53,373 nucleotides of DNA from Caulobacter sp. (GTDB lineage Bacteria > Pseudomonadota > Alphaproteobacteria > Caulobacterales > Caulobacteraceae), in contig JAHBYC010000002.1 in the NCBI GenBank assembly GCA_019636175.1, positions 126,759 through 180,131 on the forward strand, in the 5' to 3' direction. The position numbers were made by a program, and so were the translations under genes. A model generated the notes under the pieces. It searched no databases. It had not been told where the DNA came from and saw only the letters and a program-made list of their open reading frames with translations. Below, in pieces: positions 45,317 through 53,373 of the stretch (its first letter is position 1; each line of letters starts with the position of its first letter).

Positions 45317-46297
45317 TCAGAACTTGAAGTTGATCATCTTGCGCATCACGAAGATGCCGCAGCTCATCCAGAAGGCGGCGCCCATCAGCATCAGGTGACC
45401 GCGACTGTCGCTGAACATCGGGGCCATGTAGGCCGGGGTGGTCACGGTGATCAGCACCACCACGCCCGGCGGCAGGCAGCCGATGATGAAGCTGGAGGCG
45501 ATGGCTTCCGACGACAGGGCCTTGATCTTCTCGCGCATCAGCTTGCGGGCCCGCAGCACCGCCGACAGGTTGCCCAGCGCCTCGGCCAGGTTGCCGCCGG
45601 TCTTCTGCTGGATGGCCAGGACGATGGAAAAGAAACGCAGCTCGCTGGTCGGCATGCGCTGATACATCTTCTCCAGCGCATCGGAGATGGAGATGCCGAC
45701 GCCGACGTTGTCGACCAGGGTCCGGAACTCGCCGGCCAGGGGCTCGGGGCTCTCGCGGCCGATGATCTTCAGACAGTCATGCACCGGCAGACCCGACTTG
45801 ATGCCGCGAACGATGATGTCGATGGCGTCGGAGAAGTTGGCGGTGAACTTCTTGATGCGTCGCCCGGCCAGGAAGCCGATGACCCAGCGCGGCAGGCCGA
45901 ACCCGGCGGCGAAACCGGCGCCCAGGGCGATCAGCGGGTTCTGCCGCAGCAGCAGAATCAGCAGGCAGACGGTCAGGCCAATGGCCCCGCTGACGATCCA
46001 GAAGTTACGGACATTGCCCTTCAGCCCGGCCTGCAGAAGCTTGGCCTTGATGTTGAGCGTGGCCTTCTTCTGTTCCTTCTCCTGATCCTTGAGGGTCTTG
46101 AGGATCTGCTTGCGGCGCGCCTCGGGCGTGTTGGCGGCGGCGCGGGCGGAGGATTTGCGGGTCTCGCGCGGGCCGGCCGAGGCGATGGCCTGGGCGCGCT
46201 TGGCCGCCTTGGAGGAACTGCCGCCGCCGCCGGCGAAGACAAAGCCCAGGCCGGCGATGGTGATGAAGGCGAGGATGGCGACGAGGATGGTCGTCAT
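45317..46297 (-). CDS. cpaG: Flp/Tad pilus inner-membrane platform protein CpaG (TadB)
   Basis: A 326-residue T2SSF-domain protein. A membrane helix at the N-terminus (ILVAILAFITIAGLGFVFAG) is followed by a charged linker (about 30-90), then the GspF-like core FSDAIDIIVRGIKSGLPVHD and QKTGGNLAEALGNLSAVLRA, and C-terminal helices ending MRKMINFKF. It pairs with CpaH as the platform. It lies 3 bp from the stop of cpaF, consistent with one operon. Confidence 0.94.
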   Translation of the reverse strand: MTTILVAILAFITIAGLGFVFAGGGGSSSKAAKRAQAIASAGPRETRKSSARAAANTPEARRKQILKTLKDQEKEQKKATLNIKAKLLQAGLKGNVRNFWIVSGAIGLTVCLLILLLRQNPLIALGAGFAAGFGLPRWVIGFLAGRRIKKFTANFSDAIDIIVRGIKSGLPVHDCLKIIGRESPEPLAGEFRTLVDNVGVGISISDALEKMYQRMPTSELRFFSIVLAIQQKTGGNLAEALGNLSAVLRARKLMREKIKALSSEAIASSFIIGCLPPGVVVLITVTTPAYMAPMFSDSRGHLMLMGAAFWMSCGIFVMRKMINFKF

Positions 46298-46300
46298 GGC

Positions 46301-47815
46301 CTATTCCGCCGCGTCGAGGGCTTCGGCCAGTTCCCGCTCCAGCCCGTAGTAGCGGGCGCGGTCCCAGAAGCGGGGCCGGGCGATGCCGGTCGAGCGGTGG
46401 CGGCCCACGACGCGGCCGTTCTCGTCCTCGCCGGTGATCTCGTAGACGAACAGGTCCTGGGTGACGATGACGTCGCCCTCCAGCCCGACCACCTCGGTGA
46501 TGTGGGTGATGCGGCGCGAGCCGTCGCGCAGGCGCGCGGCCTGGACGATGACGTCGACCGAGCCGACGATCATCTCGCGGATGGTCTTGGACGGCAGGCC
46601 ATAGCCGCCCATGGTGATCATGGACTCCATCCGGCTGATGGCCTCGCGCGGGCTGTTGCTGTGCAGGGTGCCCATCGAGCCGTCGTGGCCGGTGTTCATC
46701 GCCTGCAGCAGGTCGAAGGCCTCCGGTCCGCGCACCTCGCCGACGATGATCCGCTCGGGACGCATCCGCAGACAGTTCTTGACCAGGTCGCGCATGCTGA
46801 TCGCGCCCTGGCCTTCCAGGTTGGGGGGACGGGTTTCCAGACGCACCACATGCGGCTGCTGCAGCTGCAGTTCGGCCGCGTCCTCACAGGTGATGACCCG
46901 CTCGGTCGGGTCGATGAAGGCGGTCATGGTGTTGAGCAGGGTGGTCTTGCCCGAGCCGGTGCCGCCGGAAATGATCACGTTGCAGCGGCAGGCGCCGATT
47001 ACGCCCAGAACCCGCGCGCCCTCGGGGCTGATGGACCGGAAGTCCACCAGGTCCTTCATCGTCAGCTTGTCCTTCTTGAACTTCCGGATGGTCAGGGTCG
47101 GACCGTCCAGAGCCAGAGGCGGGGCGATGACGTTGACGCGGCTGCCGTCGGGCAGACGGGCGTCACAGATGGGGCTGCTCTCGTCGACCCGGCGTCCGAC
47201 CTGGCTGACGATGCGCTGGCAGATGTTCATCAGCTGGGCATTGTCGCGGAAGCGGACGTTGGTCAGCTGGGTCTTGCCGCCGACTTCGATGAACACCCGG
47301 GCGGCGCCGTTGACCATCACGTCGCTGATGTCGTCGCGGGCCAGCAGGGGCTCGAGCGGGCCGTAGCCGAGGACGTCGTTGATGATGTCCTGCACCAGCA
47401 TGTCGGTCTCGGCGATCGACATGGAGACGTTCTTGATCGCCACCAGCTCGGCGACGATGTCCTTGATCTCCGCGGCCGCCGCGCTGGTGTCGAGCTGGGC
47501 CAGCTGGCTGAGATCGATGGTGTTCAGCAGGGCGTTGAAGATGGTGGTCTTGGTGGCGTGGTAGTAGTCGCTCTGTTCGCGCACCACCTCGGTGGCCGGC
47601 GCCTGGGCGGCCGACAGCTTGTCCATCACCTGGCTGCTGCGCGCAGCCGCTTCCGTCGGGGGTTTGGGCTTGGGGCCGCCGAGGGGCGGGCCGCCCGGCC
47701 GGGTCGTCGGCGCGCCGCCCTGGGGCCGGACAGCGCCCGACGCGCCGGTGGGCGGCGGCGGGGGAGCCGGTCTGGCCGGGGTCGGAGCCCCGTCGGTTGC
47801 ACGCTTTCCGAACAC
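46301..47815 (-). CDS. cpaF: Flp/Tad pilus assembly ATPase CpaF (TadA)
   Basis: A 504-residue secretion ATPase. Walker A is IISGGTGSGKTTLLNT, the Asp-box/Walker B region is EDAAELQLQQPHVVRLE plus RIIVGEVRGPEAFDLL, and the His-box segment is MNTGHDGSMGTLHSNSPREA. The N-terminus is a long Pro/Gly-rich linker (about 1-50) that may tether partners. It powers Flp pilus extension and, in Caulobacter-like species, retraction. Adjacent to cpaE with no gap, so strongly coupled. Confidence 0.96.
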   Translation of the reverse strand: MFGKRATDGAPTPARPAPPPPPTGASGAVRPQGGAPTTRPGGPPLGGPKPKPPTEAAARSSQVMDKLSAAQAPATEVVREQSDYYHATKTTIFNALLNTIDLSQLAQLDTSAAAAEIKDIVAELVAIKNVSMSIAETDMLVQDIINDVLGYGPLEPLLARDDISDVMVNGAARVFIEVGGKTQLTNVRFRDNAQLMNICQRIVSQVGRRVDESSPICDARLPDGSRVNVIAPPLALDGPTLTIRKFKKDKLTMKDLVDFRSISPEGARVLGVIGACRCNVIISGGTGSGKTTLLNTMTAFIDPTERVITCEDAAELQLQQPHVVRLETRPPNLEGQGAISMRDLVKNCLRMRPERIIVGEVRGPEAFDLLQAMNTGHDGSMGTLHSNSPREAISRMESMITMGGYGLPSKTIREMIVGSVDVIVQAARLRDGSRRITHITEVVGLEGDVIVTQDLFVYEITGEDENGRVVGRHRSTGIARPRFWDRARYYGLERELAEALDAAE

Positions 47816-49306
47816 CTATTTCTTCCTGAACAGGCCTGACAGCATCGAGGTCTTCTGCACCGCCGCCGGCTCCCGCCGGCTGATCAGCTGCGCCAGCTGT
47901 TCGATGCCCTCGGCCGCCTTCGACTTGGGGGCGGTCTCGGGGATCATCTGGCCGTTGTTGGCCGCCAGGCCGAAGGTCTTGGCGTCGAAGGGGATGACCA
48001 TCGACGGCTGGACGCCCAGGGCGTCGCCGAAGTCCTTGACCGGAATTTCCGGCCGTCCCGGCAGACCGACCTGGTTCAGCACCAGCCGGGGCGGGCTGTC
48101 GTTGGGCCGGGCCTGACGCACCAGGTCGACCATGTTCTTGGCGTTGCGCAGGGAGGCCAGATCGGGCGTGGCGACGATGACCAGATCGTCGGAGGCGATC
48201 AGCATCTTGCGGGTCCAGCTGTTCCAGCCGTGCGGCAGGTCGAGGACCACGAAGGGGGCGGCGGCGCGGATCTTCTGCGTCACCTCGTCATAGGCGTCGG
48301 CGGCGATGTCGTAGTCGCTGTCAAGGGTGGCCGGCGCGGCGAACAGGCTGAGGCGGTCGGTGCAGCGGGCCATCATCCGGTCCATCAGCACCGGATCGAG
48401 GCGGTCGGGCTGGCCCAGGGCGTCGACCACGCCCTGCAGGGGGTCGTGGTTGAAGTTCAGTCCGGCGGTGCCGAAGGCCAGATCGTAGTCGACGATGATG
48501 GCGCCGGCCTGGATGCGCTCGGAGATGGTCCAGGCGATGTTGTGGGCCAGGGTCGAGGACCCCGAGCCGCCACGGGCGCCGACAAAGGCGATCTGACGGC
48601 CGAGGAAGGGCGCGGACGGGTCGGCGTAGAGGCCGCCGATGGCGCGGATCACCTGCAGGGGCTGCAGCGGCGGCACCAGATACTCGCTGACGCCGCGCCG
48701 CATCAGCTCGCGGTAGAGGGCGATGTCGTTGGCGCTGCCGATCACCATCACCTTGGTGCCGGGATCGCAGACCTCGGCCAGCCGGTCGAGCTGGGCGATC
48801 ATCTCCGGGGCCGGGTCGAGGCTCTCGACGATCACCAGGCTGGGCGTGGGCTGGTTCTGATAGTGCTCGACCGCCGCGGCCAGACCGCCGGCCTTGACCA
48901 CCGTCGAGGCCCGCGACAGGCGACGGTCGGCGGCGGCGCGCTCGATCAGCGAGGCGGTCTCGGTCCGGGCGCAGAAGACGTGGATGGTGATCCGCGGAAC
49001 CGGGGCCTCGCCGAAGGTGGCCTCGGCCCCGGCGATCATTTCATGGACGGGGTTGGGAGCGGGTGCTGGCGCCATACGCTGGTACTCAGGCTCGTCATTC
49101 GGACGGGCGGGGGGGAAATCGGCAAAGGGGTCGTCGGCGGCGAAGGGATCGGCCGCGAAGGGATCGGGGGCCATCGGCGCGGAAGAGCCGATCGGCGCGC
49201 CCAGATCCGCCCAGGGATCGGCGGCCGGCGCCTGGGAGGGCGTGGCGAACTCGTCTTCGGCTTCAAAACCGAGATCGAAGGCGTCGTCTGAAGGGCGAGG
49301 CTGCAT
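47816..49306 (-). CDS. cpaE: Pilus localisation protein CpaE (TadZ)
   Basis: A 496-residue protein: an acidic, low-complexity N-terminus (about 1-80), an atypical receiver-like domain (about 100-215), then a ParA/MinD-type domain beginning IAFVGARGGSGSSTLAHNIA. The deviant Walker A GGSGSST lacks the signature lysine of MinD (KGGVGKT), as in other CpaE/TadZ proteins that bind nucleotide weakly or not at all. It marks the cell pole for pilus assembly. The start at 49306 fits the family length. Confidence 0.94.
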   Translation of the reverse strand: MQPRPSDDAFDLGFEAEDEFATPSQAPAADPWADLGAPIGSSAPMAPDPFAADPFAADDPFADFPPARPNDEPEYQRMAPAPAPNPVHEMIAGAEATFGEAPVPRITIHVFCARTETASLIERAAADRRLSRASTVVKAGGLAAAVEHYQNQPTPSLVIVESLDPAPEMIAQLDRLAEVCDPGTKVMVIGSANDIALYRELMRRGVSEYLVPPLQPLQVIRAIGGLYADPSAPFLGRQIAFVGARGGSGSSTLAHNIAWTISERIQAGAIIVDYDLAFGTAGLNFNHDPLQGVVDALGQPDRLDPVLMDRMMARCTDRLSLFAAPATLDSDYDIAADAYDEVTQKIRAAAPFVVLDLPHGWNSWTRKMLIASDDLVIVATPDLASLRNAKNMVDLVRQARPNDSPPRLVLNQVGLPGRPEIPVKDFGDALGVQPSMVIPFDAKTFGLAANNGQMIPETAPKSKAAEGIEQLAQLISRREPAAVQKTSMLSGLFRKK

Positions 49307-49311
49307 CGGTT

Positions 49312-50013
49312 CTAGTTCACCACCTGCGAGACCGCGCCGCTGGCCTTGGCGTCACGGGCCGAACCCGTCGCCTCGCCCTTGCGGTACTTTTCAAACACCG
49401 TGGCCCGCTCCTGGGCGTCAGCCGGGGCTATGTCGCGGGGGCCCAGCAGGTCTTCGGGATTGGCGACCTGGGCGGCCATGTTGGCCGTTACCGCGCAGCC
49501 GAAGTTGTCATAGACCCGGTTGTCGGCGCTGCTGGCGAGGTTGCGCCAGTCGCCGCATTTGGGAACCTCGACGGCGTAGCGGTTGAAGCTGATCACCACC
49601 GGGGCGGCGTCGTCGCCGCCAGAGTCATAGGCGCTCATGCGGATCCGGCCGGCCGGGACCCCCAGGGCGAGAAGCCGGTCGCGCGCGTCCCAGGCCACCC
49701 GGTTGGCGCCCCGGGCGTTGGGGCCGCTGTCGGGCGCCCGGACGATGATTTCGCGGGCCTGGGCCATCATCCAGGAGCGCACAAACCCTTCGAGAGCCAG
49801 AGCCTGATTGGCCGAAAGCCCCGTCTCATGCGGGGCCAGGCGAATGTCTTCGGGCTGGGCCGAAACCTTGACCTCCCGGTCCCAGGCGTCGAGCGGCGTG
49901 GCGACTGTCGGATCGGCCTGGGGGCCCCTGGCGGTGGCGCAGCCGGCCAGGAGCCCAGCCAGGGCCAGACCGGCGATGAGCGAGGGGCGAAGGCGGGGTG
50001 ATGCAAAGGTCAT
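49312..50013 (-). CDS. cpaD: Pilus assembly lipoprotein CpaD
   Basis: A 233-residue protein with lipoprotein signal LAGLALAGLLAGC (Cys near residue 25) and a CpaD domain: YDSGGDDAAPVVISFNRYAV, CGDWRNLASSADNRVYDNFG and NMAAQVANPEDLLGPRDIAP. The two cysteines in VPKCGDW and FGCAV are conserved-looking and may pair. CpaD is an outer-membrane lipoprotein thought to help assemble or stabilise the secretin. Starts 4 bp after the cpaC stop. Confidence 0.93.
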   Translation of the reverse strand: MTFASPRLRPSLIAGLALAGLLAGCATARGPQADPTVATPLDAWDREVKVSAQPEDIRLAPHETGLSANQALALEGFVRSWMMAQAREIIVRAPDSGPNARGANRVAWDARDRLLALGVPAGRIRMSAYDSGGDDAAPVVISFNRYAVEVPKCGDWRNLASSADNRVYDNFGCAVTANMAAQVANPEDLLGPRDIAPADAQERATVFEKYRKGEATGSARDAKASGAVSQVVN

Positions 50014-50017
50014 GGCG

Positions 50018-51610
50018 TTACTCGATCACGTAGCCGATGGGGCCCTGGTAGCGACGTCCGGCGTTGGCGTTCGGCGGCGCCTTGACCACCTTGTTCAGCC
50101 GGCCCAGCAGCAGGGTCTCGGGATCGCTGGCGATCTGCAGGCCGTCGGCCGGGGTCTGGAACTGGTTGGGCGCGCGGGGATCGACGATGTAGGGCGTCAC
50201 CAGAATGACCAGCTCGGTCTGGCCAGAAGTGAAGTCCCGGCTGCGGAACAGGCTGCCGACGACCGGCATGTTCATCAGGCCCGGCAGGGAATCGAGGTTC
50301 TGGGCCGAACGTTCCTGCAGCAGGCCGGCGATCATCATGGTGCCGCCCGAAGGCATCTCGACGACGTTCTCGGCCCGCCGGACCGAGAGACCGGGGATGG
50401 TCAGGGCCGAGGAGGTGCCTGTGCCGATGCTGAAGGCGCCGGCGCTGCTGAGTTCGGAGACCTCGACCGAGATCTTCAGGTTGATGCGCCCGCCGGACAT
50501 CACCACCGGGGTGAAGCCCAGACCCACGCCGTATTTCTTGAATTCGACGGTCACCCGGCCGTTGTTGTCCTGACCGACCGGCACCGGGAATTCGCCGCCG
50601 GCCAGGAAATTGGCGGGCTCGCCGTTGGACGTCGTCAGATTGGGTTCGGCCAGGGTGCGGACCAGGCCCACGCGCTCGAAGGCCTTGATGGTGGCGTTGG
50701 CCTTGTTGACGCCGTCGGAACCGATGACGTCCTGGGTGGTGGCCGCATCATAGTTGGGCGCATCGCCTGGGCCGCGGACGATGTTCGGGCAGAGGGCGCC
50801 GGCGGTCCAGCCCGTGCCCTGGCAGGGCAGTTGCATGACCGGGGCCTTGGTGGTGTCCACGCTGTAGCCGCCCGACAGGCCGCCAAGCAGGGCGCCGTTG
50901 ATGCCGAAGGTGGCCGCGGTGGCGAAGCTGAGCTGGTCGTTGCCCATCTGGCCAAGAACGGCGTTGAGATCGAAGCCCAGCTGCTTGACCACGGTGCGGT
51001 TGACCTCGATCACCCGGACCTTGAGCATCACCTGATCGCTGCCGGCCACCTGCAGCATGTTCATGACCTGCTCGGGCTTGGAGACGAACCGCGCGGCGAT
51101 CTGGCCGGCCTTGTCGGCGTCGGACGGGCTGAGCACCAGGCCGGTGAGGATGATGGAATCGCCCAGCGGCTCGATGCGCACCTGAGACCCGGGCAGGACC
51201 CGGTTGATGGTGTCGGCCAGGGCGCTGATGTCCTGATCGACCCGGATATTGAGGGACAGGATGCGGCGGCCGGCCCCGTCGAAGAAGACCGCGTCTGTCT
51301 GACCCGAGGCCACGCCCATGATGTAGATGCGGCGCGGGGTGCGCAGGATGGCGTCGGCCACCGCCGGGTTGGTGACCAGAACGTCGCGCACATCGACGGG
51401 CAGCTCGACGATCGCCGACTTGCCGCGCGGCAGCGACAGGCTCTGGGCCGAGGCGCCGGCCGACAGATCGACCCTCAGGGCGCCCGGAGCCGCGTCATAG
51501 CCGTAGGCGGCCTGGGGGCCGCCGGCGAGAGTCTGGGCCGAAGCCGTCGGACCGGCCAGTTGCAGGGCGGCGACGGCCAGCAGGGCCGGAATGATCCTCA
51601 AAGCGGTCAT
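50018..51610 (-). CDS. cpaC: Flp/Tad pilus secretin CpaC (RcpA)
   Basis: A 530-residue outer-membrane secretin. Signal peptide MTALRIIPALLAVAALQLA, an N-terminal pilus/BON-type domain (residues 35-215, including SDVRDVLVTNPAVAD-like strands and GDSIILTGLVLSP), then the secretin domain with VPVGQDNNGRVTVEFKKYGV and the C-terminal LVILVTPYIVDPRAPNQF. It forms the multimeric outer-membrane channel for the pilus. Overlaps cpaB by 4 bp. Confidence 0.94.
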   Translation of the reverse strand: MTALRIIPALLAVAALQLAGPTASAQTLAGGPQAAYGYDAAPGALRVDLSAGASAQSLSLPRGKSAIVELPVDVRDVLVTNPAVADAILRTPRRIYIMGVASGQTDAVFFDGAGRRILSLNIRVDQDISALADTINRVLPGSQVRIEPLGDSIILTGLVLSPSDADKAGQIAARFVSKPEQVMNMLQVAGSDQVMLKVRVIEVNRTVVKQLGFDLNAVLGQMGNDQLSFATAATFGINGALLGGLSGGYSVDTTKAPVMQLPCQGTGWTAGALCPNIVRGPGDAPNYDAATTQDVIGSDGVNKANATIKAFERVGLVRTLAEPNLTTSNGEPANFLAGGEFPVPVGQDNNGRVTVEFKKYGVGLGFTPVVMSGGRINLKISVEVSELSSAGAFSIGTGTSSALTIPGLSVRRAENVVEMPSGGTMMIAGLLQERSAQNLDSLPGLMNMPVVGSLFRSRDFTSGQTELVILVTPYIVDPRAPNQFQTPADGLQIASDPETLLLGRLNKVVKAPPNANAGRRYQGPIGYVIE

Positions 51611-52497
51611 GGGGCCACCTTCACTTCCGTAACCTCACCGCCGCGGTGAACCCGCACGGTGGCGACCTGACCGCTGTTGACGCCGGCCCCGCCCCGCTGG
51701 GCGCCGCCGGCCGTGTCCGAAACCCCGCGCAGCACCAGGATCAGCACGCCGCTCGAGCGGGCCTGGGCCACGGCGCTGGCCATCAGCTCGGCGTCGGCGG
51801 CGGGGATCTCCAGGGTCGCCACGGCGCCGACCATGGTCTTGGCGTCCTTCTCGGGTTCAGGCTTCTGGTCGATGGCGAGGATGCGCACGTTGCGCATGAC
51901 CGTGCGGGTCACATAGCCCTTGGAATCCTCGTCCTGGCTTTCGCGGCTGTAGATGATGTCGACCCGGTCGCCGGGAAGGATGAAGCCGGCGGCGGCGGAA
52001 TCCACCGTGACCGGAGCGGCCATGGCCCGCATGCCCGGGCCCAGAACCACCGACATGAAGCCGCCCTCGCCGCCCCGCACCACCTTGCGGGCGACAATCG
52101 GCTCGCCGCTGACGAAGGGCTCCTTGACGATGGCGCCGACCATCGACTCCATCCCCGCGCCGGAGAACAGGTTGCCCGCGACCTTGGCGGCGGTATCGGC
52201 GGCGCCGGCGGCGCCGGTGCGGGCCACGGCCGGCGCGGCGCCGTCGGTGATGTAGGCGGCGTTGGCGCCGTCGGCGGGCCAGGCCTGCCAGCCGAGGTCG
52301 CCGGCGGTCAGCCGGGTGCCGACCGGAAGGTCACGCTTGGCCACCAGGACCTGAACGGTCGCCTGGGCCGGGGCGGCGGCGACCACCGGGGCCGGGGCGG
52401 CGGCCTTGCGCGGCGCGAAGGCCCCGCGAACCACGAAGGCCAGCACGATGGCGGCCATGGCGGCGATCACGAGAATGAACAGGCGGACGGGGCTCAT
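51607..52497 (-). CDS. cpaB: Flp/Tad pilus assembly protein CpaB (RcpC)
   Basis: A 296-residue protein with an N-terminal membrane anchor (RLFILVIAAMAAIVLAFVV) and an SAF-type domain (about 45-120: VLVAKRDLPVGTRLTAGDLG), then RcpC/CpaB C-terminal beta segments (ERVDIIYSRES-like GDRVDIIYSRESQDEDSKG). It bridges the inner-membrane machine to the secretin. The ATG at 52497 is preferred over an in-frame start at 52569 because the anchor should be near the N-terminus. Stop overlaps the cpaC start. Confidence 0.92.
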   Translation of the reverse strand: MSPVRLFILVIAAMAAIVLAFVVRGAFAPRKAAAPAPVVAAAPAQATVQVLVAKRDLPVGTRLTAGDLGWQAWPADGANAAYITDGAAPAVARTGAAGAADTAAKVAGNLFSGAGMESMVGAIVKEPFVSGEPIVARKVVRGGEGGFMSVVLGPGMRAMAAPVTVDSAAAGFILPGDRVDIIYSRESQDEDSKGYVTRTVMRNVRILAIDQKPEPEKDAKTMVGAVATLEIPAADAELMASAVAQARSSGVLILVLRGVSDTAGGAQRGGAGVNSGQVATVRVHRGGEVTEVKVAP

Positions 52498-52623
52498 GCG
52501 GCTCGAACTGCTGTCCCGCCGGCAAGGGCGGGGAATAATCTGGCGGACCGGGCCTTGGGCCCCGTCCACGGGCGATTCGCGTCGCGCCCTTCTGGCGTCG
52601 AGCCCACCATCCTTCGCCCATGG

Positions 52624-52638
52624 TTAACGCCGGCCTAA
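52624..52638. promoter_or_regulatory. CtrA-like box between cpaA and cpaB
   Basis: TTAA-CGCCGGC-CTAA, i.e. TTAG-N7-TTAA on the minus strand, a near-match to the CtrA site, about 125 bp upstream of cpaB. It may give cpaB its own cell-cycle promoter. Confidence 0.35.
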
Positions 52639-52647
52639 GTTCCGGGG

Positions 52648-53169
52648 TCAGAACCCGGCGGCGAGCAGCTGGGCCAGAGGGCTTTGGGGGAACGCCGCCA
52701 GGGCGCCGATTGCGATGGCCACGCCGTAGGGCGCGTCGCCCCCGGGCTTGGCCAGCCGGCCGACCCAGTCGGGCCCGCGCACGGTCAGGGGACGCAGCCA
52801 CACCGACCGCAGTCCCAGCAGCGACACCGCCAGCGCGCCGCCGGCCAGACCGGTGACCAGAACGAAATTCATCGACGCGGGCCAGCCCAGCCACAGGGCG
52901 GCCGCCGCGAACATCTTGGCGTCGCCGCCGCCGATCCACCCCAGGGCGAACATCCCCATGGCGATGAACAGGCCGGCGACCCCGACCCCGAGACAGACCA
53001 GCGCCGTCTGCCAGGGCAGGCCGAGCGCGATGGCCGCCAGGCCGAAGCCGGCGATCAGCACCGCGGATATCCAGTTGGGGATGGTGAAGCTGGTGACGTC
53101 CTTCAGACCGCCCAGGATGACCATGGCCGGGAAGACGCTGAGCAGCAGGGTTTGAAAGGTCTGGAGCAT
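52648..53169 (-). CDS. cpaA: Flp prepilin peptidase CpaA (TadV)
   Basis: A 173-residue aspartic prepilin peptidase with about six membrane helices. The two catalytic aspartates are in LKDVTSFTIPN and GGGDAKMF. It removes the leader of PilA and probably of pseudopilins. The ATG at 53169 starts with MLQTFQTL; upstream in-frame sequence is not family-like. It lies between pilA and cpaB; a strong hairpin separates it from pilA. Confidence 0.93.
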   Translation of the reverse strand: MLQTFQTLLLSVFPAMVILGGLKDVTSFTIPNWISAVLIAGFGLAAIALGLPWQTALVCLGVGVAGLFIAMGMFALGWIGGGDAKMFAAAALWLGWPASMNFVLVTGLAGGALAVSLLGLRSVWLRPLTVRGPDWVGRLAKPGGDAPYGVAIAIGALAAFPQSPLAQLLAAGF

Positions 53170-53251
53170 CGAAGCGCAGAATGCCTCGCGAGCGTGAAGC
53201 AAAGGTTGATTCCGCCGAAGGGCGCCAAAGCCGGGGCCCGGACAAGCGGAA

Positions 53252-53277
53252 GGGGCCGCGGACAAGTCCGCGGCCCC
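53252..53277 (-). terminator. Strong hairpin between pilA and cpaA
   Basis: GGGGCCGCGGAC and GTCCGCGGCCCC form a perfect 12-bp stem with an AA loop (four bases in practice), followed on the minus strand by TTCC. It lies 30 bp after the pilA stop and before cpaA. It may attenuate read-through so that pilin is made in excess over the machine genes. Confidence 0.7.
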
Positions 53278-53306
53278 CCCGTTTTCAGCGAAAGCGTGCT
53301 GAAAGC

Positions 53307-53373
53307 TTACGGAAGCTTGGTGTTGATGTCGCCGAAGGCGGTGTTCAGCTTGCCGCCGAGGGTCGACACGGCG
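53307..53373 (-). CDS. pilA: Flp pilin PilA (C-terminal end only)
   Basis: The last 21 codons of a minus-strand gene, AVSTLGGKLNTAFGDINTKLP, end in TAA at 53309-53307. The amphipathic TLGGKLNTAF ending and the position directly upstream of cpaA identify it as the Flp pilin; the leader and main helix lie beyond the right edge. Confidence 0.75.
   Translation of the reverse strand, partial: AVSTLGGKLNTAFGDINTKLP

Overview
This window is GC-rich, densely coded DNA from an alphaproteobacterium, most likely a member of the Caulobacteraceae (Caulobacter, Phenylobacterium or Brevundimonas type). The main evidence is the complete pilA-cpaABCDEFGH (Flp/Tad pilus) operon in the Caulobacter order. The bolA / J-domain / cobS neighbourhood, the kdsB-pheA operon divergent from a membrane-anchored cytochrome c, and an aroK-aroB pair divergent from xerD also fit. 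Genus and species cannot be settled from the sequence alone.

Layout. 1-3.0 kb: the first 1000 codons of a very large RTX-type calcium-binding repeat protein, which runs off the left edge. 3.3-9.1 kb: a CitE/malyl-CoA-lyase-like enzyme, xerD with a secreted hypothetical protein, an in-frame AroK-AroB fusion and a stand-alone receiver protein. 9.1-11.9 kb: bolA, a C-terminal J-domain protein, a PAP2 phosphatase and cobS. 11.9-12.9 kb: a strikingly AT-rich island with one unknown membrane-protein gene, placed where cobT would usually follow cobS. 12.9-16.6 kb: a TspO-like membrane protein, a VOC protein, an SRAP-domain protein and an SLC13/TrkA-C permease. 16.7-21.0 kb: an RND efflux pair. 21.2-24.6 kb: lepA and an acyl-CoA synthetase. 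24.8-28.9 kb: an accessory-looking stretch with a possible YezG-like protein, a charged hypothetical protein, a Tat-exported repeat protein, a membrane-anchored M15 peptidase and a GIY-YIG nuclease gene bracketed by palindromic repeat elements. 28.9-41.8 kb: clpB, an M20 peptidase, a DUF4893 lipoprotein, pheA, kdsB, cytochrome c, DUF4350 and DUF6498 proteins, an NlpC/P60 hydrolase, a leucyl aminopeptidase and a TadD-like TPR protein. 41.8-44.2 kb: a histidine kinase/response regulator pair beside a small PsiF-like exported protein. 44.3 kb to the end: the pilus operon on the minus strand, with only the last residues of PilA at the right edge.

How the genes fit together. CpaA processes PilA, CpaE and CpaF provide localisation and power, CpaG/CpaH form the inner-membrane platform, and CpaB/CpaC/CpaD form the outer-membrane channel; the TPR protein at 40.9 kb is a plausible TadD partner. 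AroKB and PheA belong to aromatic amino-acid synthesis, and KdsB supplies CMP-Kdo for LPS. The same 18-bp near-palindrome lies just upstream of both the CitE-like gene and the RND operon, which suggests one repressor, not present in this window, controls both.

The most unusual signals are the GIY-YIG gene between palindromic elements (28.05-28.81 kb), the AT-rich island after cobS, the shared 18-bp operator-like site, and the AroK-AroB fusion that retains a strong internal ribosome-binding site.
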